This document shows positions 46,183-56,500 of a stretch of 64,000 bases of DNA, piece by piece; within the stretch, counting starts at the first letter, position 1; each line of letters opens with the position of its first letter. The notes beneath the pieces were generated by a model. The model saw nothing but the letters and a program-made list of their open reading frames with translations, was not told the origin of the DNA and did no database searches. Both the position numbers and the translations under genes were made by a program. The DNA is from Alteromonas portus (GTDB lineage Bacteria; Pseudomonadota; Gammaproteobacteria; Enterobacterales; Alteromonadaceae): contig NZ_SWCO01000002.1 in the NCBI RefSeq assembly GCF_005117025.1, positions 310,001 through 374,000 on the forward strand, written 5' to 3'.

Positions 46183-46203
46183 GGGGGTAATACTTAGGTA
46201 TAG
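46183..46203 (-). promoter_or_regulatory. Shared upstream motif of DUF3718 gene copy 3
   Basis: A GGGGGTAATAC core followed by TATAG begins 81 bases upstream of the start codon and matches the motifs before copies 1 and 2. The leader between here and the gene keeps only the GTTTAATC...CCAACGAA..AAAC part. Confidence 0.45.
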
Positions 46204-46225
46204 TGTTCTATAAGTATGCTGTAAC

Positions 46226-46250
46226 CAAAAAAACGCCCCAATGGGGCGTT
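46226..46250 (-). terminator. Terminator of the LysR gene
   Basis: AACGCCCC (46232-46239) pairs with GGGGCGTT (46243-46250). Read on the minus strand it runs into a T-rich tract, so it ends the LysR transcript. Confidence 0.8.
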
Positions 46251-46270
46251 CAATATTTGTTGAATGAAGG

Positions 46271-47173
46271 CTAATGGGGTTTAAAGTTACTCGCGACTTC
46301 CATTATTTGTTCGCGCATCCACATATGAGCATAGTCGTGGTCTGCGCTTACATGCCAATACAAAAAATATTCCACTGCGGGAAGGTCAAATGGCATTTCG
46401 TATATGGCAAGGTCGTAGTGTTTGGCCAAATGAAAAGGTAAACATGCTATCAAGTCTGTTTTCACAATCGTACTGGGTACCGTTAAAAAGTGCTGACCAC
46501 GCATGACCTCTTTTCTTCTCTTTCCCATTTTGTCTAAGGCGATATCAATCGGACCGGCTCCCGACTTACGTTGAGATACGTTGATATGACCTAAACGCAA
46601 AAATGTATCTAAGTCTAATCCGTTTTTAAGCGCTGGGTGATTTTTTCGAGCGAGCACCACAAATCGATCTTGTGCGATTTTTTCTTTGCAAAGGTGTGGA
46701 TCGGTAAAAGTTGATGCATCGGCGAAAAAATCTAATGTTCCTGCTGCCATAGCGGATACTACTTGGCTTCTAGGTATTTCATAGTTGGTCAAGCCGATAT
46801 TGGGGGCAAGATTCTGAAGTCGAGCAACTAAGCGCGGCATAATGCTAGCTTCAAGTAGATCTCTACTTGCAAAATTGAATGATTTTTCAGCGGTTAAGGG
46901 GTCGAAGGTATGACTTTCCTGAACGCTTTTTCGCAGTAACGCCAATGCCTGACGCGCAGGCACAATAATGTTTTGGGCTACAGGTGTTGGTGTCATGCTG
47001 TGGCCAGTACGAACAAATAGCGGGTCGTTTAACATTTCTCTCAACCTTGCAAGAGAGTTACTTACCGCGGGCTGGGTAATGCATAAGACATCTGCTGCCT
47101 TGGTTAAGCTTCCTGCCGTATAAATGGCGTCGAATACTGCGAAAAGGTTCAAATCGATTCTATTGAGATTCAT
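46271..47173 (-). CDS. LysR family transcription regulator
   Basis: The 300-residue protein has the LysR helix-turn-helix (LNLFAVFDAIYTAGSLTKAA, TQPAVSNSLARLR) and a periplasmic-binding-like effector domain. LRKSVQESHTFDP links them. It is divergent from a MaoC-like hydratase gene and could control it. The effector is unknown. I see no clear T-N11-A site in the intergenic region. Confidence 0.9.
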   Translation of the reverse strand: MNLNRIDLNLFAVFDAIYTAGSLTKAADVLCITQPAVSNSLARLREMLNDPLFVRTGHSMTPTPVAQNIIVPARQALALLRKSVQESHTFDPLTAEKSFNFASRDLLEASIMPRLVARLQNLAPNIGLTNYEIPRSQVVSAMAAGTLDFFADASTFTDPHLCKEKIAQDRFVVLARKNHPALKNGLDLDTFLRLGHINVSQRKSGAGPIDIALDKMGKRRKEVMRGQHFLTVPSTIVKTDLIACLPFHLAKHYDLAIYEMPFDLPAVEYFLYWHVSADHDYAHMWMREQIMEVASNFKPH

Positions 47174-47403
47174 AACTAATCCTTTAAGAGCGAGTGCCCT
47201 GAAAATAGCCGATAGATGAAAAGGCGCTGATTTACACTATTGTGTTTTTGACCAACACTCCGATAACGTGCTACATAGCATCTACGAATAATTTACGTTA
47301 GTGTAACAAGAATATTTATAAATACCTATTATTAAAAGTTAATTGAAGTATTCAAGCTAATAATAGTAGGTTGGTCGCTAATAAACAGAGATTGGACTTG
47401 AAA

Positions 47404-47853
47404 ATGCAAACACTTTTAGATTTGTCAGTGGGGGAATCACTGGAGCAGCCTGAATGGTTAACAGTAACACAGGAAATGATTAATCAGTTTGCCGATGCAA
47501 CAGGAGATCATCAGTGGATCCATTTGGATACAGCACGTTGTGAAACGCAAAGCCCGTTTAAAACAACAATTGCTCACGGCTTTCTTACTGCCAGTCTTAT
47601 GCCTAAGGCATTCGCAGAGGTCATAGCCCCAAGTGACCGCATTGCGTCGATGATTAACTACGGAATAGACACATTACGGTTTCTTGAACCGGTGAAAAGC
47701 AACGATGCAGTTAAATATCAATTCAAACTTGTAGAAATTAGCGAAAAACCTCAAGGGAAGTTGTTCAAAGTTGAGGCAAGTTGCTTACTTAAGTCAAGTG
47801 GCAAACCGGCGCTGGTGGGAGGTTTTTTAATGCTAGCGGTACTTAAGCCGTAA
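47404..47853 (+). CDS. MaoC-like (R)-specific enoyl-CoA hydratase
   Basis: The 149-residue hot-dog protein has the hydratase 2 motif DATGDHQWIHLD, with catalytic Asp and His, and PFKTTIAHGFLT. Such enzymes hydrate enoyl-CoA to the R-3-hydroxyacyl form and can link beta-oxidation to polyester or lipid synthesis. ATG 47404 is chosen over an upstream in-frame start because the N-terminus MQTLLDLSVGES fits the family. It is divergent from the LysR gene. Confidence 0.88.
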   Translation: MQTLLDLSVGESLEQPEWLTVTQEMINQFADATGDHQWIHLDTARCETQSPFKTTIAHGFLTASLMPKAFAEVIAPSDRIASMINYGIDTLRFLEPVKSNDAVKYQFKLVEISEKPQGKLFKVEASCLLKSSGKPALVGGFLMLAVLKP

Positions 47854-47979
47854 CGGCGCACTTACAAGACCAAGCGTATGAGTATTAGTCTTTACTGACT
47901 GCCTACAACAAGGTAAACAAACTTGCGTATAAGGCGCTTGATTGTGGGTTAAAATCAATACAAATAAATACTGTGAAAG

Positions 47980-48020
47980 CCCGATGCTTTTTAACTTTCT
48001 CAAAAAGCATCGGGTTTATT
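47980..48020. terminator. Long-stem terminator between MaoC and entericidin-like genes
   Basis: CCCGATGCTTTTT (47980-47992) pairs with AAAAAGCATCGGG (48002-48014). A T-rich tract follows on the plus side, so it ends the MaoC transcript. It may also stop the converging lipoprotein message, though its minus-side T run is weaker. Confidence 0.75.
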
Positions 48021-48052
48021 TTTGCAACTTACTTATGCAATTGGATTACTTC

Positions 48053-48217
48053 TTAATTAGATGCTTCCTCAGCACCTTCTTCCACTGCTTCACCTGCGCT
48101 TTGAATATCCTTACCTGCGCCCTCTATTGTCGCGCAGCCACCTAAAATCCCGAAGCTTGCTGTGATTAGCATGGCTAACAGTACGTGTTTTAGCGATTTT
48201 GAATGTAACATTTCCAT
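48053..48217 (-). CDS. Entericidin A/B family small lipoprotein
   Basis: This 54-residue product reads MEMLHSKSLKHVLLAMLITA, then a lipobox LGGC (Cys28), then ATIEGAGKDIQSAGEAVEEG and a short acidic end. The CATIEGAGKDIQSAGEAVEE pattern is that of the entericidin (EcnA/EcnB) antidote/toxin lipoproteins. AAAGGAGAAA lies just before the ATG. It starts 17 bases after the MscS stop codon and is likely in the same transcript. In E. coli EcnB is a membrane lipoprotein toxin under stress control; the role here is inferred. Confidence 0.85.
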   Translation of the reverse strand: MEMLHSKSLKHVLLAMLITASFGILGGCATIEGAGKDIQSAGEAVEEGAEEASN

Positions 48218-48234
48218 TTGTTTCTCCTTTAAAT

Positions 48235-49233
48235 TTACTCTTCTGCAGGCTGCTCTGGGTTTTCACCTGCTTTTACATCAGACTGCTGGGTTGATGAACT
48301 GGGTTTGCTATTAACACCTTGCTCGTTATGCTTTTTGAGCATGGTATTTAATTTGTCACCACCTTTGGCATTAAAATCCAAAGTTCTAATTGGGAACGGA
48401 ATAAGTATGTCGTTGTTTTCAAGTACCGTTTTAACCGTATTGATAGCGTCATGTCTTACTACCATGAATCCAGGTTCGCCCGGGTAGCGGATCCAAAACC
48501 ACAGCAATAAATTGATACTTGAGTCACCGAAAGATTCTGCGTAAACGGCGGTTTCATCTTTCTTTATCACGTAGTCTTTTTCGTTCATAGCATCGGTTAT
48601 AACCTCTGCTGCTTTCTCAATATCGTCAGCGTAAGAAATGCCAACCGGAACTTCTATACGTCGGTAACCAAGATATGAATAATTGGTCAAAATATTGCGA
48701 AAGAGAATTTTATTTGGGATCACTTCAAGTTGGCCATAAAAGGTTTCAACTAGCGTGTTGCGCAAATTTATTTCTTTTACGTTACCAAAAACGCCTTCAG
48801 CCTCAATAACGTCTCCAATATCAAATGGTTTTCTTATCCCCATTGCTATGCCGGCAATGAAATTTTCTGTCATGTCTTGGAATGCGAAACCAATCGCCAA
48901 GCCAACAATACCTGCACCAGCAAGAAGAGAGGTAACCGTGCCTTTGAGGCCTACAAAATCTAGGGCTATGAATATACCGGCAACGAGCACTATTGCCTTA
49001 ATGATAGAGGTTAGCAGACCGGCGATTTGACGAGATTCAAACGTTCGACGCATCAGCTTGCCAACCACATTACCAACCATTTTCGCTATAACGCCAAATA
49101 GCATCGCGATAAGGAAGGCAACGACAATATTAGGAAGAAGGGTGATCGCGCCTTCTATCCAGCTTTCAAGCTTTCCACTTAATAGCTTGTACACCTCATC
49201 AATCTTTGGAAAGTCCATAGACCTCATTACCAT
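48235..49233 (-). CDS. MscS family mechanosensitive channel
   Basis: The protein of up to 332 residues has several N-terminal helices, the pore-lining TM3-like segment LLAGAGIVGLAIGFAFQDMTENFIAG, the MscS beta domain (DIGDVIEAEGVFGNVKEINLRNT, VIPNKILFRN) and a C-terminal alpha/beta domain. The tail of about 40 residues is polar and disordered. Start choice lies between ATG 49233 and ATG 49218, the latter having GAGG close by. The channel relieves osmotic pressure. The entericidin-like gene follows it. Confidence 0.92.
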   Translation of the reverse strand: MVMRSMDFPKIDEVYKLLSGKLESWIEGAITLLPNIVVAFLIAMLFGVIAKMVGNVVGKLMRRTFESRQIAGLLTSIIKAIVLVAGIFIALDFVGLKGTVTSLLAGAGIVGLAIGFAFQDMTENFIAGIAMGIRKPFDIGDVIEAEGVFGNVKEINLRNTLVETFYGQLEVIPNKILFRNILTNYSYLGYRRIEVPVGISYADDIEKAAEVITDAMNEKDYVIKKDETAVYAESFGDSSINLLLWFWIRYPGEPGFMVVRHDAINTVKTVLENNDILIPFPIRTLDFNAKGGDKLNTMLKKHNEQGVNSKPSSSTQQSDVKAGENPEQPAEE

Positions 49234-49629
49234 TTACTTATGTATGACTAGCTCGCTTCAAGAAGTATTCCGGTGATCTAATTTTTTCTAAGTTATTGAT
49301 TAATAGTGCTTATGTTTATTTGGGGGTTTCTTTGTACAAGAACAACAGTGAATAAATTACGCACTTAGAGAAACATCTTCTCACTGACTAAAGAATTAGG
49401 TCTTGGGTGTTTTAGCCTTAAGTCTATCTGGTCTGACCATGTGTAAAATTAATGTAAACATATTATTCACAATAAATTTACAAAAATAAAATTCGGGCAT
49501 AGTATCAATCATGTAAGCCAACATTTTGTTGTTTACAAACAATAACAACACGAAATCGAACAGCCTGTTGCTAGCGGAAAGTGTGGGTAGTAGTGCCGGT
49601 AGTGATAAGCCCAGATTTGGAATCACACT
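49234..49629. other. Intergenic region upstream of the TonB-dependent receptor
   Basis: These 396 bases separate the divergent MscS and receptor genes. They are AT-rich near 49440-49560 and contain the dyad TTGTTTACAAACAA (49529-49542), a likely operator. I see no gene. Confidence 0.5.
49529..49542. promoter_or_regulatory. Dyad TTGTTTACAAACAA, possible operator of the receptor gene
   Basis: The half-sites TTGTTT and AAACAA flank two central bases about 88 bases before the receptor ATG. The symmetry suits a LacI- or GntR-type repressor dimer. No such regulator gene lies next to it. Confidence 0.4.
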
Positions 49630-52335
49630 ATGAAATTTAAAACGCGTAAGACAGCAGTTGCCGCCATGGTGGGTACTGCTTTATTTTGCTCTCCTTATAT
49701 CGCATCAGCCCAAGAATCTGACGTTGAGTCTGAGCAAGAAGCTAAGAAAGACGTTGAACTTATTCTCGTTACCGGAAGTTTCGTTCGCAGAAGCGAAAAC
49801 TTTGAATCTCCATCGCCGCTTGCGGTTGTCGATAGCGTTGCCATTGATGCTATTGGTGCCAAAAATATCGCAGACATTACACAGACGCTCACAATCAATA
49901 CAGGCGCAGAAAACAACCCCGATGCTTTCACTCAGAACGCTACGGCGGGCACGTCAAACATCAACCTTCGCGGTTTAGGTGTGGCATCGACCTTGGTGCT
50001 TCTTAATAACAAACGTCAGGTTGTTACCGCGCAGCCTACAAATGAAGGGTTAAACTTCGTTGACACAAGCTCATTGGTTCCAATGATAGCCATCGATAGA
50101 ATGGAAGTGGTAAAAGACGGTGCATCTGCTTTGTATGGCTCAGATGCCGTGGCTGGTGTGGTTAACTTTATCACCAAGCGCAACTATGACGGCGCTATGG
50201 TTACTGCCGACTACCAAGATGGTGCGCACGGCGACAACAAAGAATATATTTTACAAGGACTATGGGGCGCAACAGGTGACAATGGGAGCGTACTGGCTGC
50301 GATCAGTTATACTAATCGCTCTCCATTATTTCTAAGCGATAGGCGCTTAAGTCGACCAGAAGACGACACCAGTGCATTGGGTAACCCCGGCTCTTTCTTT
50401 TTAAATATTCCAGGAGCAGGTCCGTTACCAATTATTGACCCCTACGGCTGTGAAGAGTTTGGAGGTTCGCCAAACTTACTAGCACCTAGCGGCACTATAC
50501 CTGGCTTAGAGGTTGGTTTTTGCGGTTTTGATTTCGGTAAGTTCTATTCCTACGTAGCTGACGAAAGCAGAACTAATGCCTACGTGCGCGCCGACTATGA
50601 ATTTGATAACGATATTACCTGGACAGCTGAATTCAGTACTGCGAGAAACCGCGCTGAGCGCGGCGGTGCTCCAAGTTTTCCTATTCTGACTTCGCCCATT
50701 GTCCCTGATTATCACCCACAAAACCCGTTTGGTCAGTCAGTGGCATTTTTTGGTCGCGCCGAAGGTAATGGGTTTTCCGGTGACCCAGCAAACACTGAAT
50801 CAGATACCTTACGCTTTAGCACCAGTTTACAAGGTGTAACTGACTCTGGGTTCTGGGAAGTGAGCTACACCCGCGCAGTGAACGATTTTGTATTTAAAGT
50901 GCCTGATGTACTTAATACCGAGTTCCAATTGGCACTTTATGGGCTTGGTGGTTCAAATTGCGATCCGATTGCGGGTTCGCCAGGTGTTGGAGACTGTCAG
51001 TTCTTTAACCCGTTTGCTAATTCTTATACAACCGCACCGAACTCAGACTATGTAGTAAGCTCGTTTACCGGCACTGAGGTTATTGATTCAAAGGCCGATC
51101 TTGAAGTGTTCGAAGCGTTTACATCGTTCGATGTATTTGAAATGGGTGGCGGATTTGCCGCATTAGCACTTGGCGTGCAATATCGTGAAAATCAGCTGAG
51201 CCAAGACTACGATGACCTTGCTAACCAAGACAGTTTTACATTCGTTATCGGTAACCCTGATATTGATGGCAGTCAAGATGTATGGGCGGCCTTTGGTGAG
51301 CTTGCCTTGCCAATTAACGATGAGTTAGACGTTCAATTGGCAGTGCGATATGAAGATTACGGCGGCTCGATAGGCAGCACGGTTGACCCTAAACTGGCGA
51401 TATCATGGCGTGCTACTGATGAGTTCTCGCTGCGCGGATCTATATCTACGTCGTTTAGAGCACCAACAGTATTCTTAGCGCAGGGCGGTGCAACATCATT
51501 GCAGCAGCTTATCGACCCTGTTCAAGGTGCAGTTGCGTTCGTGGCAGTGAGAACATCGGGTAATGAGGACTTAAAACCAGAAGAGTCGACCGCGTATAAC
51601 GTTGGTTTCTCTTATGAACCATTCAGAGACTTCTCTATCGAGGTGGATTATTGGAACTTTGAGTTTGAGGACCTGATAATCCAAGAAAACGCGCAAGCTG
51701 TGCTTAACGAAGACCCAACTAACACCGACCGCGTAGTGCGGGCGGGCGACCCTTTGACAGGCCCTGTACTTCAGATAAACAATACGTATGTTAATGCAAG
51801 TTCATTGGAAACGTCAGGTTTAGACTTCGTTACCAGCTACAAGATAGAGACAGACTTTGGCAACTTTACGCCTACGTTAAATGCCACCTACATTACGAAG
51901 TACGACTTGATGGATCCACAAGCGGGTAACATCGATGGCGCTGGACGTCGTAATTTCAATAACATTGGTGTGTCTTCACCTGAACTACGCGCTAATTTAG
52001 GGCTTGCGTGGCAAAACGATATTCATGCTGCGAATATTTTCCTACGTTATATCTCGTCATATGACGACGATCAAAACTGTGCGGACGGTACGGCTAACGT
52101 GGGAGGCTGCTCTAATGGCTTTTACGAAGTGGATAGTCACTTAACGGTAGATGCACAATACAATATTGATTTAGGTGGTTTGTATGACACTGAGCAAAGT
52201 TACGTATTAACATTAGGTGCCATCAACTTGTTTGATGAGGAACCGCCTCAGTTATTTACCAACAGTGGTTTCGACTCTAAAGTTCACGACCCAAGAGGTC
52301 GACAAATCTATGCGCGCTTAGCGATTGAGTTTTAA
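49630..52335 (+). CDS. TonB-dependent outer-membrane receptor
   Basis: The 901-residue protein has a signal peptide (cut near IASAQ), a TonB-box-like ELILVTGSF, and a plug domain (GLGVASTLVLLNNKRQV, ASALYGSDAVAGVVNFITK). A 22-strand barrel follows with YVNASSLETSGLDFV, and the end is GRQIYARLAIEF. It belongs to the large Alteromonadales type that imports oligosaccharides or other substrates, but no sugar-degrading gene is adjacent, so the ligand is unknown. Cys pairs near residues 277/293 and 440/450 could close loops. A strong terminator follows. Confidence 0.92.
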   Translation: MKFKTRKTAVAAMVGTALFCSPYIASAQESDVESEQEAKKDVELILVTGSFVRRSENFESPSPLAVVDSVAIDAIGAKNIADITQTLTINTGAENNPDAFTQNATAGTSNINLRGLGVASTLVLLNNKRQVVTAQPTNEGLNFVDTSSLVPMIAIDRMEVVKDGASALYGSDAVAGVVNFITKRNYDGAMVTADYQDGAHGDNKEYILQGLWGATGDNGSVLAAISYTNRSPLFLSDRRLSRPEDDTSALGNPGSFFLNIPGAGPLPIIDPYGCEEFGGSPNLLAPSGTIPGLEVGFCGFDFGKFYSYVADESRTNAYVRADYEFDNDITWTAEFSTARNRAERGGAPSFPILTSPIVPDYHPQNPFGQSVAFFGRAEGNGFSGDPANTESDTLRFSTSLQGVTDSGFWEVSYTRAVNDFVFKVPDVLNTEFQLALYGLGGSNCDPIAGSPGVGDCQFFNPFANSYTTAPNSDYVVSSFTGTEVIDSKADLEVFEAFTSFDVFEMGGGFAALALGVQYRENQLSQDYDDLANQDSFTFVIGNPDIDGSQDVWAAFGELALPINDELDVQLAVRYEDYGGSIGSTVDPKLAISWRATDEFSLRGSISTSFRAPTVFLAQGGATSLQQLIDPVQGAVAFVAVRTSGNEDLKPEESTAYNVGFSYEPFRDFSIEVDYWNFEFEDLIIQENAQAVLNEDPTNTDRVVRAGDPLTGPVLQINNTYVNASSLETSGLDFVTSYKIETDFGNFTPTLNATYITKYDLMDPQAGNIDGAGRRNFNNIGVSSPELRANLGLAWQNDIHAANIFLRYISSYDDDQNCADGTANVGGCSNGFYEVDSHLTVDAQYNIDLGGLYDTEQSYVLTLGAINLFDEEPPQLFTNSGFDSKVHDPRGRQIYARLAIEF

Positions 52336-52358
52336 CTGACCAATTAATAAAACGTCTA

Positions 52359-52397
52359 GCCTGCCTTTGGCGATAGCTTAAAAGGCAGGCTTTTTTG
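52359..52397 (+). terminator. Terminator after the receptor gene
   Basis: GCCTGCCTTT (52359-52368) pairs with AAAGGCAGGC (52381-52390), followed by six T. Confidence 0.88.
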
Positions 52398-52531
52398 TAA
52401 ACTATAGCCTCCACACTTTTTCCTATTTTATCTCTCTTAATTTTTCATTCTCAAAACCAATTGATTACATTATTCCGTAATAGAAGTCAGCATACTGGTT
52501 AACTCAATCAAATTTAACGAAGGAGCAACGA

Positions 52532-52834
52532 ATGGCGGTAAAGCTATCAGAAAAACAAATAAGCGAAAAATTAGACGGGCTAAATGCGTTGGTCAGTGAT
52601 GACAGCCCATGGGAACGAAGCGGCGATACCATCAAAAAAACATTTATGTTTAAAAGCTTTATCCGCGCTTTTGGGTGGATGTCGCAAATTGCGATTTGGG
52701 CGGAAAAACTAAAGCATCACCCTGAATGGTTCAATGTATACAATAAGGTAGAGGTAACATTGACTACCCATGACGCTGATGGGTTGACTGAATTAGACTT
52801 TTCGTTGGCTGAAAAAATGGAAAAATTCAAATAA
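52532..52834 (+). CDS. phhB: Pterin-4a-carbinolamine dehydratase
   Basis: This 100-residue enzyme regenerates tetrahydropterin after phenylalanine hydroxylase. The active-site motif is [16 protein letters not shown] with two neighbouring His, followed by [20 protein letters not shown] precedes the ATG. No phenylalanine hydroxylase lies nearby, so it may serve another pterin role. Size and motif match PCD/DCoH proteins well. Confidence 0.9.
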   Translation: MAVKLSEKQISEKLDGLNALVSDDSPWERSGDTIKKTFMFKSFIRAFGWMSQIAIWAEKLKHHPEWFNVYNKVEVTLTTHDADGLTELDFSLAEKMEKFK

Positions 52835-52951
52835 GTCGAATTACGCCGTACAAATAGTGACAGGATATGGGGAAATTCGTACTAACTTTGTTCATGTTGG
52901 TCAATTAAACTGCTAACAGTCAGAAAAATGAAATATTTCTCTACTTGGCAC

Positions 52952-52979
52952 TTGTGTTGATTAAGTCCCTATGTATAAT
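52952..52979 (+). promoter_or_regulatory. Promoter of the initiator tRNA cluster
   Basis: TTGTGT (52952-52957) and a perfect TATAAT (52974-52979) are spaced by 16 bases. The downstream ACGCACCACG is GC-rich like the discriminator of stringently controlled stable-RNA promoters. Confidence 0.65.
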
Positions 52980-53035
52980 ACGCACCACGTTGAAGCGAGG
53001 CAATAAACGAAGCGCTTTCAGCGATAATTTTCTGG

Positions 53036-53112
<77 letters not shown>

Positions 53113-53165
53113 CAGAAAATAACCAGAATTTCAAAGTATTGCGAAAGCATACTTTACCGTACAAG

Positions 53166-53242
<77 letters not shown>

Positions 53243-53296
53243 ATTAGTAAAACCAGAAATAAGAAAGTATTGCTTAGGCAATCTAAACCGTACAGT

Positions 53297-53373
<77 letters not shown>

Positions 53374-53380
53374 CATTTTA

Positions 53381-53407
53381 AACCCAGCATTTGCTGGGTT
53401 TTTCTTT
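53381..53407 (+). terminator. Terminator of the initiator tRNA cluster
   Basis: AACCCAGCA (53381-53389) pairs with TGCTGGGTT (53392-53400) and is followed by a T-rich tract. Confidence 0.88.
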
Positions 53408-53557
53408 TCTAGCCAAAATACATTCTAACATCTCCTGAATTCCACGATAACTTGAATTAACTGGTACGAATTTATTACCGCACTAAACAAACGAGTGTGC
53501 TAAGTTACAGTTACGCCATTATTGAAAATTACATTATATAGGTTGTCTGGCCGCGTT

Positions 53558-56500
53558 ATGGTTTCTCGTTTTTTTACTATTGAAGAGCACGCCACATTAA
53601 TAGAGGGCGCATATCATTTTCCCTTAGTCCTTCTGTCATTATTTTTAGCTGTGTTCGCTTCATATATGGCGTTTACAGTGGCAGGGCAAGCCGCAGTTAC
53701 ACAAGATAGGCTTAGGCGAGGTACGTTGTTAGGGGCTGGGAGTCTGGCGCTGGGGGGCGGCATTTGGTCAATGCATTTTTTAGGCATGACCGCCTTTGAT
53801 TTATGCTTACCTGTTAATTACGACCCTCTTATTACTGGACTTTCCGCAATTCCGGGTGTCGCTGCAGCGTGGGTAGCGCTTCATCTTTTGGTCAAAACAC
53901 GTATAAGTGTTGCAGAAGTAGTGTTAGGTGGCGTGTTAGTGGGAGCTGGCATAGGTACCATGCATTACAGCGGTATGGCCGCAATGGATATGGCGCCGCT
54001 TCTACGCTATAACATTGGCATATTCGCCCTCTCCATTGTAGTCGCCGTTGGCTTGGCAATGCTATCGCTGTGGATTAAGTTCGGTATAACAGCCGCCACT
54101 AGAAGCAGAAAAATGTTGGGTAAACATATGCTTTTGGCAAGTGTTGTCATGGGCCTGGCTATTGCCGGTATGCACTACACTGGCATGGCTGCCGCACGAT
54201 TTGTTTTACCGCCTGGCATGGAAATATCAGGTCAGTCGTCAAACATCGCAGTTTTCTTAGCTATTTCCATTGCTATCGTTACTTTAGTGCTGATTACACT
54301 GGTTTTAGGTATCAGTCTACTTTTTAAATACCGTGACGTTATGATGCGTGCCATTGAAAGTGAACGCATTCAAAGCGCTATCACAGATACGGCCGTCGAT
54401 GCTATTCTTACGGTAGACGATAAGGGCATTATTAAAACCGCTAACCCAGCTGTCGAGCAAATTTATGGCTATACCCAAGAAGAAGTTGTAGGTATGCATG
54501 CTGCTGAAATGGTTCCTGAAGAAAGGCGACATTTATATGGTGATGACTTCTTCAGTCAGCGCGTTGTGCCAACTGAGCAAATCATAGGGACTGGCAGGGA
54601 AGTTGAGATACTTCGCAAAGGTGGCGAGCGAATTCCAGTTCGTTTAGGGGTTGGTTATACCAAGGTTGACGGTAAGCCTGTATTTGTTTCGTTTGCATCG
54701 GACCTTAGAAAACGAAAAGAAATGGAAGATGCGCTGCGCGAAAGCGAAGCCAAATTTCGAAGCTTAATTTCCAATATACCAGGTATGGCTTACAGGTGTC
54801 TGAATATGCCAGGCTGGCCCATGGTTTTTGTAAGTGATGCTGTATTGGAAATTACCGGCTATTCTTCGAGTGACTTTACTTTGCCTGACCCAGAACGTTC
54901 GTTTACCGACCTTTATCATCCTGATGATATTGAACGGCTTTCAAGTATTAATGAACAAAAAAATGCCGATGCATTCTCTTATGAATATCGCATAATCGCG
55001 AAATCGGGTGAGGTGAAATGGGTAACCGAACATGGCGTTCATGTTAAAGACTGTGATGGAAACATTCTTTATGTTGACGGATTTATCTCTGATATAACCC
55101 AAAGGCGGGTAATGGAAGATGAGTTAAAAGCGGCGAAAGAAAAGGCCGAACAGGCTGCGGCTGCGCGAACGGCATTTCTTGCTAATATGAGTCACGAAAT
55201 TCGTACACCCATGAATGCAATTATTGGTTTCAGCGACCTCATGCTCGGAGAGTCATTACGTGAAGAGCAAAAATCTCATCTAACGACGATAAACCGGTCT
55301 GCCCGTTCATTATTGCATCTTCTTAACGATATTCTAGATAGCGCAAAACTAGACAAAGGTAAGCTCGACTTAGATTATCGAGACTTCCTTATTCGTGAAG
55401 AATTAGATTTAGTGGTATCTACGTTTTGGTTAGAGGCAAAGCGGAAAAAAGTGGGCCTTGTGCTTAACGTTGATGATTCAGTTGCTAATGGATACAGAGG
55501 CGTACCTGAGCGCATGCGACAGGTCCTCAATAACCTTATTGGTAACGCGGTAAAATTTACGCACGAGGGTGAAGTTGCGATTAACGTACGAAAAGATAAC
55601 GAATTTGTATACTTTGCGGTGTCAGATACCGGTATAGGTATGACGCAGGAGCAGGTAGAGCGAGTGTTCGATCCCTTTTCGCAAGCAGATGCCTCAATGA
55701 GCAGGAAGTATGGTGGAACAGGTTTAGGTACCACAATATCTAAACAGCTTGTTGAACTAATGGGCGGAAACATCTGCGTTACGAGTGAAAAGGGCAAAGG
55801 CACGACTTTCACCTTTAGGTTGCCGTTGAAGGAAGTTGAAATTGGCGAAAGTACCTCTGAGAGTGCACAACCTATTTCAACACAAATCGACTCAACGTTA
55901 CGCGTATTAGTGGTTGATGATGTTCAGCAAAATATAGAGCTATTATCTCTTCTGCTTTCACGAGCGGGACATAAAGTAGACACTGCAACAGATGGCTTAA
56001 TTGCGCTCGAAAAAATGCAGTCAGCGTCATTCGATGTGGTGCTAATGGATTTGCAAATGCCTAAGTTAGATGGGCTAGAGGCTGCCAAGCAACGCCGAGA
56101 ATACGAAAAAGAACACGGTTTGCCTCCAACGCCTATTATCGCCTTAACGGCAAGTGTACTTGTACAAGATAAGCATGCGGCTGAGCAAGCAGGTATGGAA
56201 GGTTTTGCCAATAAACCGGTGGACTTTAGCCTGTTGATGGAAGAAGTAGCACGTGTGCTAAAACTTGAATCCCGCGTCGTAAGCGCTCCTATTGGCGGCT
56301 CGAATACAAATGATTCAGCGTTCAATGTCGAAAAGGCGGTATTAGATTTAAGAAAAGCGGTTGATTTATGGGGTAGTGAAGACACTGTGTTAAGGGAAGT
56401 CGATAAGTTCTCTAATGCAAGTAGAGAAAAAATCGATGGGTTAATGAGTGCTGCCATTCGAGAAGACTACGATACTGTTGCTAAGCTTGCTCATGGGTTA

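Noticed and set aside
34645..46250. The DUF3718 cassettes as transposon or integron copies
   Set aside because: No transposase, integrase, target-site duplication or attC-like recombination site is visible; the conserved 3' hairpins behave like UTR structure.
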